Under the pieces are notes generated by a model that was not told where the DNA came from, made no database searches, and saw only the letters and a list, made by a program, of their open reading frames with translations. From NCBI RefSeq assembly GCF_023856365.1, contig NC_064548.1:3137001-3201000 (forward strand): 64,000 nt of DNA. The letters run 5' to 3'. This stretch comes from Brienomyrus brachyistius (taxonomy: Eukaryota > Chordata > Actinopteri > Osteoglossiformes > Mormyridae). The stretch's first letter is position 1. Each line of letters begins with the position of its first letter. The position numbers and the translations under genes are program-made. Below are positions 58,069 through 64,000 of this stretch, one piece after another.

Positions 58069-58461
58069 ATGCGGCCAAAGACGTTCCCTGCCGCCCCCTA
58101 TGTGGGAAACACACGACAGCGTCTGCAGGAGATCAAGGAGGGCCTGAAGCAGCCGGCTAAGCTGGTGAGCCAAGCCTTGCATGGCGGGGCTGGCCGAGGT
58201 GCCAGTGATGGCAAAGGCAAAGACCCTCCCTGTCGGCCAACTTCCCAACAGCAGCAGCCTCATCCACAGCAGCAGCAACAGCAGCAGGCACGTCCACCGC
58301 AGAAGTTCAACCAATACCAGAGTGCCCTGCGTGAGATCCGCAAGTCCCTGATGCCCTTTGCTAATGAGTCGGGCCCTGCCTCCGGTTCTGGATCCGCCCA
58401 CACCAGTGGAGAAGTCAACAGGCAAATGCTGCAGGAGCTGGTCAACGCTGGTTGTGACCAG
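58069..58461 (+). CDS. lats2: Large tumor suppressor kinase 2, first coding exon (partial gene)
   Basis: LATS2 is the Hippo-pathway kinase that phosphorylates YAP/TAZ. This exon encodes residues 1-131 and ends in phase 0 at a GT donor (GTGACCAG|GTACAG). It starts MRPKTFPAAPYVGNTRQRLQ, almost identical to human LATS2, then EIKEGLKQP. A Gln/Pro-rich stretch at about 60-83 (QQQQPHPQQQQQQQ) follows, then ALREIRKSLMPFANESG and VNRQMLQELVNAGCDQ, the start of the UBA domain. The remaining exons, including the kinase domain, are beyond the window. The N-terminal conserved domain is complete, with no breaks. Confidence 0.97.
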
Positions 58462-60595
58462 GTACAGTCCTTCTGCATGTTCAAAGGAATTCTCATCAGT
58501 GATGCTTTGCTATTGATGCTTTTGTTACTAAATAATTTCATTGATAATGAAAAACTTCCCTGGAAAGTACCATTGGAACTATTCCAAAATATTGTTATTA
58601 TTTAAGGAGCATGTGCTGGGGAACGAGGTTTCTGGGTTTCCTGCATCTTTGAGTAAAGTTCTGTTAAATCTGTATGTTAAAATTTTAATGGGATTGCTCA
58701 TGTGGAAAATTGTGTGTTTTAGACACACTATATTTGTTGCTCAGGGAGCTGTATGGATGGACCTGAGTCGTTGTAGTCCTGGCAGTACACAGCAGGAAAA
58801 TTTCTCCTTAATGTGACATCAATCCATCTGTCCCTAGCCTCTTATATAGTACTGTGACCCTGTCGCCTGTATCAGGAAGCACAAGGTACAAGACGAGGGA
58901 CACCCAGGATGGGACAGCACACACACACACCTATGGGTAATTTAGATCACACTGATTCTCTAAGGCAACAGTGCTAACCACTTACCTACTGTCAATGTGG
59001 TTGCGTTAAATTCAATTTTGATATTTACAATGTATTCCTATGGTTAGTTGGTTAAAATATGAATTTTGAGCTGGATGGTGTGGTGGTGCAGTGCTTAGTA
59101 CTGTTGCCTCTCTCCTCTGAGACTTGAGTCTCTGTCATGGCTCCATATGTGTGGAGTTTGCATGTCCTTCCTATGGAAATAGAAGATGGATGGATGTTTT
59201 GAGCCTTTTTTTGTTTCTATAAATGGAAATTGCCACTTTTAGTCATACATTTGCCAGGAACAGCTTGGAGTTGTAGAAATGCCTTTGTTATTAGGTGTGT
59301 ACCCAGCTGTGCAGTAGTCTCTGTTAAAACAAGATTTGCAGCCTGTGTAACTAGTCTTGTGTCCAGGGTGGATGCTGGTACCAGTGTGCAGGAGAGTTTA
59401 TCCAGAGGGGCATTGAGTAATTTGTGATCTGCAAAAATAGGTGACTAAAGAACACTCAGAGCTCACCAGCCCGGAGTTGTACAATGCGTGTTGCATTGTG
59501 AGGCCACATGACCTCCCATTCCGAGCAGCAGGTTCGATGCGTGGGAAGGCCTGTGTTCTTAATCTACTGCCCTCCCATCATTCCCCTTCCATCCCTCTGC
59601 ATGTACTTCTCCGGCACATTCCACGGATGGGAGGGTGACTAGTCTTCATGACCCCTGGGGCTTTTCCCAGAAATGTCTCTGTCCCACGAGCCGATCCTTA
59701 TCAGCCAACCCTCACGGCAGCCACTAAGCTGCTTGTTACATAACCCGTTTGGAGACGGAAATGTTTTTGCGGGGATCGAGAGGAGGGGGGAGAAGGTTAT
59801 TCCTTCCTGTCCTCCATCTTTTGAAGAGGCCATTTAAATGGATTTTAAACTAATTCTACGGACAAGTTCGATTAATATTCGCTAGTGTAGGTTTTGTTAT
59901 TGTGATTCTGTGGTGTGTGTGTGTATCTGTGTGGATTATGTTTATATTACATTGCGGGGGACCAAATATCCCACACAATGTGATAAAAACCTGTTATTTT
60001 CATGTACTTATGTGTGTGTGTGTGTGTGAGTGTGTGTGTGTGAGTGTGTGTGTGAGTGTGCACCTCTTTGTGACGCTGTGTGTGCGGGTGCACATGCTCA
60101 ATGAGGAATGTTGTACATTCCCAGCCACCGTGGAGGACTGCCGGAGCGGACGCTTGTATAACGACACATTCCTGAGACTCCCAGGAATCTCTGATAAGAG
60201 GCAGCCATTTGACTGTGTCTTAGTTTCCCTAGTCATGTGACTCAGACTATGTGACTGAGACTTCTTTGAGATGCTCTGAGTCTCAGACTATGACTTTGAG
60301 GCTGGGACTAAAAGACTGAAATGCCATTAAAGCAAAAATCTTGTTCATTCAGTGAATAGTTTAAAGTTAAGTGTCATTCTAGAAAGAAGTACTAGTGTTG
60401 TTTGACTTTTCTGGAAGTGGAATGGAGGAGAGCATCACCTCCTGATTGAAAAGACCCCATGTTAATAATGATGAAAAATCGGTGGATCTGACAGTGTGAG
60501 AATGACATCCTGGGGATGCTGATGGTGCTGCCACTCTCTAGACACATGCCACCAGGTGGTCTGGGGAGGAGCTGCATGTGCACACATGTGTGCGT
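58462..60595. other. lats2 intron with SINE relics and TG tracts
   Basis: No exon recognised. A degenerate antisense SINE copy lies at about 58818-58985 (CATCAATCCATCTGTCCCTAG, CACCCAGGATGGGACAGC). A degenerate sense copy lies at 59075-59195 (GTGGTGGTGCAGTGCTTAG, GTGTGGAGTTTGCATG, GATGGATGG). TG-rich tracts occur at 59911-59928 and 60010-60065. Confidence 0.6.
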
Positions 60596-61295
60596 GTCCT
60601 GATGCGTGCCGGTGTGTCCTGGTGTGTGCTGGTGTGTCCTGGTGTGTGCTGGTGTGTGCTGGTGTGTGCTCATGTTGTGCCAGTGTGTTCAGGTGTGTGC
60701 CGGTGTTTACTGAAGTGTGGCGTTGTGTGCAAGTGTGTGCCGATGTGTGCAGGTGTGTACCGGTGTGTATTGATGTGTGCAGGTGTGTACTGGTGTGTAT
60801 TGATGTGTGCAGGTGTGTACCGGTGTGTATTGATGTGTGCAGGTGTGTACCGGTGTGTATTGATGTGTGCAGGTGTGTACCGGTGTGTATTGATGTGTGC
60901 CGATGTGTGCTGATGTGTGCTCATGTTGTGCCAGCGGGTGCGGGTGTGTGCCAGTGTGTTCAGGTGTGTGCCGGTGTTTACTGAAGTGTGGCGTTGTGTG
61001 CAAGTGTGTGCCGATGTGTGCAGGTGTGTACTGGTGTGTATTGATGTATGCAGGTGTGTACCGGTGTGTATTGATGTATGCAGGTGTGTACCGGTGTGTA
61101 TTGATGTGTGCCGACATGTGCTGATGTGTCCTGGTGTGTGCCGATGTGTGCAGGTGTGTGCTCATGTGTGCCGGTGTGCTCATGTGTGCCGGTGTGTGCT
61201 GGTGTGTCCTGGTGTGCCAATGTGTGCAGGTGTGTGCCGGTGTGTGCTGGTGTGTGCCAGTGTGCCGATGTGTGCAGGTGTGTGCTCGTGTGTGC
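60596..61295. repeat. TG-rich minisatellite with higher-order structure, about 700 bp
   Basis: Built from short words such as GTGTGTGCCG and GTGTGTCCTG. From 60735 a 30-bp unit, TGATGTGTGCAGGTGTGTAC plus CGGTGTGTAT, repeats about five times. A longer block starting CTCATGTTGTGCCAG and including GGTGTTTACTGAAGTGTGGC occurs at 60668-60760 and again at 60931-61020, so a higher-order duplication has occurred. Confidence 0.95.
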
Positions 61296-61375
61296 CTGCA
61301 TGAGTGAACATCCATGTGGGGGATGTAACCTTCACTAAAATGGAGTGGCTAATGGGGTCACTGTGTCTTGAAACC

Positions 61376-62340
61376 CCTACTCTCTCCTCCTCCTCTTCTT
61401 CTTCTGCTTCTTCTTTGTCTTCTTCATCTCCTTCACTCTTTGGGTGCCTTTCATATGATACTTTTGGTACTTTAGCTTTTCCATTAACTTCCGGTTGGGT
61501 ACCAGTACCAAAAGTTCCAATATTGAAAGTGCCAAACCAGCTGGGGTACTTCTTTGGTACTTTGGTATTTTGGGATGGGACTTGAAATACTTTCTATGTC
61601 CATTGGTTGTGCATATAGCCTGCCGCCGAAACCTTGAAAACCAGAAAATAATGATAAACGTTAAACAAAAAAAACGATGTGGTTTGGTCATAAGGACATA
61701 CACAAAATGATCCGGAATTGCATGACAAGAATAAAAAGGATGTGGGAAAAGTATTTTATTGAATATACTAATAAAACACGCATATAGCACGTCATCCCAG
61801 TGATGTGATTTTCTTATAAATATACTAATGTGATTTTGTTCTAATACATATTGGGGTATTTATAAAACAAAAAAAGAGTTAATACATTTCTCTGACAGAG
61901 TAACATAGTAAAAATAATTTAGGGAAACTTTAACCCCCTGTGGTATAATGTCCATACAAATTTAACAGTAAGAAAAAGCCTGATCTTAATCTATCTGACT
62001 AGCGATGTAAGATTTGGATCTGCACAACATGCGATGTTGGCATTAATATCGCACGTCATCCAGTCCTATAATATACTATAGCCATTTTTCTAATTCAGTG
62101 CAAAATGCCCTGCCTCAAGTTGTGATGTCATTCGGTGCCGGTACCAGGAAAACCTAGTGAACACCAACACCATGAAGTACCGTACTTTGGGTACTTTCTT
62201 GAAGTACCAAAAGTACGGTACCTGGTATGGTGGAAAAACACCCTTTGCCTCCCGTTTCATTCTCTCTGCCTTGGTATTTACCACGTTCAGCTCAGTCACA
62301 TCGTCTATAATGGCCACTTCCATTAGGAATATGTCTCACC
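61376..62340. repeat. GGTAC-rich region, probably a mobile-element relic
   Basis: The words GGTAC and GTACC recur at both ends of the interval: GGGTACCAGTACCAAAAG near 61497, and GAAGTACCAAAAGTACGGTACC near 62203 (shared core AGTACCAAAAGT). The middle is AT-rich and non-coding. The shared cores at each side suggest a transposon remnant of unknown type. Confidence 0.35.
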
Positions 62341-64000
62341 TTTAGACTCGTGGATCAGAAAACTGACAGATGGGTCTTTTTCCTGGTCAGAATACTGATT
62401 TATTATGAAATAACACTTTTTGATGTCTCACTCAATTCTGTTATATCTTTTGGCATTATTGTTGTTTTTTCCAGCAAGGGTAATTGGGTCATGGGACTCA
62501 CTTTACAGTGATGTTCTGCTTCATTTAAAACAATGGCCAAAGATCATACCTCTTGGGAGCCTGTAATTATGGGGTAGAGGTTATATGAACGGTTTTCAGC
62601 AAAGCTTTGGTATGTTAAGGATACACAGACAATGGTGCAGTGGATGCCATCTGTATTGATTTATTTAGCTTACAGTTGCTATTGTCATATAACAGAAGCG
62701 ATTCAATGAAAAATGTCCACATAACATCAGTAACATAATGACATAATTTATAAATACCTCAGCAAAATATTGCATACAGACCGATCCAAAAGAAAGAAGA
62801 TAAAAACAATTCCCCGAAGTTGCATTACAGTTGAGTATGAAGCTCTGCATGGGTACTTTAGCAGAATGTAGATGACCTGAAAAATGAGGAGAGGGGAGGA
62901 GACAGAGAGAGAGAGAGAGAGAGAGAGATCGAAGGGGATTTCCAAATGGCTGGAATCTCTCAGCTCCTGGAATGTTCTGGAACATCTGCTGCTGTGACAG
63001 CCGAGGTTGTGGTTAGGGAAAAGATGCATCCAAAGCTTCCAGAACACTTTCCTCCTGTTACCACCCCGTGATTCGGTAGAGAGCAAGCAGCCCACAGGAA
63101 AGTGTTGGACTTTTCTCACAGGATGTGCCTCTGTACAGCACAACCCTGGCTTTGACCATATTTCTGCCTCTTTCTGCTCTACAGCAGGCTAGCTGCTAGC
63201 GATTTTTGAAATGCTGTTGCTTTTATTGAAAGCCAAACCAGCCTTTCTGTTTCCCACTACACACCTGTCCAGTCACAGTAGTGTCTGCGGTGATCTGTCA
63301 ACACCATGGTTTGTGACACCACTCAAAAAGAAAAATATTTGTGGCCACTTTTTCATGGTTAAGGTGCACGGTGGATCCGGAGTAGTTAGGGTGTGGGAGA
63401 ATGGGGCTGTGGACGCATAGACGCATAGAAGTCATCAGCATTGAACAAATTGCTTCGTGCTGTAGACCAAATTGCCTTTGTACCATCAATAAAATCCAAC
63501 GATTTAGAACTTCACTTACCAAACACTAGAACGTTTCGAAAAATGCCAAAAAAAGATAATTTCTCAGGACTGATTTCTTGCAAAACCTACTTCTAGTAGC
63601 AATATAATTTTGTGTTTTAATAGAAAACCTCAATTGACTGACTGAAGAACATGAATTTATATTTCCATCATTACAGAACTGGATTGGACAAAAAAAAAAC
63701 TATAAAATAACTCGCAAACACTTCAGTATTCAGGTTCATGCTTTGCACGTCCATGCAGCCACAAGGATACCAAATGGTCAAGTGATGCAATTTCCATCAT
63801 CAGACGCTACCACGCAGTCAACCACAACCCAGAATGCATGCCTCCCGATGTTTATGTCTACATGGACCTGTGCACGTCTGTCACGCATGTGCAGCAGAGA
63901 CCATGGAGGCTACTGACGGAACGTGTAATTGAGCCTTTAGGGTGCATGGCATGAATTACTCTTTCATAATGACTCTTTTTCGAAGGCAAGGTCACTTCTT
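62341..64000. other. lats2 intron, right part, nothing recognised
   Basis: No further lats2 exon was found. There is a (GA)n tract at 62898-62929. The last 300 bp read like the antisense or sense tail of an unknown repeat, without a clear match. Confidence 0.5.

Noticed and set aside
60735..60900. CRISPR-like regular repeats
   Set aside because: The 30-bp units are directly adjacent without unique spacers, in a vertebrate intron.
60556..61338. Long Cys/Val-rich and His/Thr-rich open frames
   Set aside because: They are translations of the TG minisatellite in all frames on both strands; no start context, splice sites or non-repeat sequence.

Overview
The window is nuclear DNA of a ray-finned fish, almost certainly a teleost. 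The genes have short exons with GT-AG introns, the best matches are vertebrate single-copy genes, and the repeats are typical of fish (Tc1 and piggyBac transposons, tRNA-derived SINEs ending in GGATGGATGG, Ty3/Gypsy LTR elements, Rex/CR1-like and L1-like LINE pieces, long TG/CA runs). The species could not be fixed.

Layout. 1-800: last three exons of a + strand gene, probably pla1a. 2944-6053: popdc2 (-), recognisable throughout but with four single-base frame breaks. 8.5-9.7 kb: SINEs and a dispersed repeat. 12110-12391: cox17 (-). 13.8-25.7 kb: a transposon-rich block without host genes, holding a piggyBac element with intact ends, a decayed Ty3/Gypsy element split by a solo LTR, two opposed LINE fragments, an L1-like fragment, and a short LTR element with a proline-rich reading frame and full target-site duplication. 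26718-42771: ska3 (+), 11 coding exons, about 630 codons, no breaks. Its 6.7-kb second intron holds an antisense, spliced but decaying integrase/Ulp1-like gene and a Tc1 deletion derivative; its third intron holds a 1.9-kb palindromic foldback element. 43166-45851: sap18 (-), four exons. 46645-48422: a two-exon THAP-DDE gene (+), divergent from sap18. 50.5-52.1 kb: a dead Tc1-like transposon. 53.2 kb: a likely promoter and non-coding exon of lats2. 58069-58461: first coding exon of lats2 (+); the rest of that gene lies beyond the right edge, and the last 5.5 kb are intron with SINE relics and a 0.7-kb TG-rich minisatellite.

How the genes relate. ska3-sap18-lats2 keeps the order known from human chromosome 13, and pla1a-popdc2-cox17 resembles human 3q13; the two conserved blocks meet across the repeat-filled 13-26 kb region. 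SKA3 couples kinetochores to microtubules, SAP18 acts in splicing and Sin3 repression complexes, LATS2 is a Hippo kinase, COX17 delivers copper to cytochrome c oxidase, and POPDC2 is a cAMP-binding muscle membrane protein. They are ordinary neighbours, not a pathway. The most unusual items are the intron-bearing integrase/Ulp1 gene, the foldback element, the domesticated-looking THAP-DDE gene beside sap18, and the LTR element whose 32-bp repeats are open in all three forward frames.
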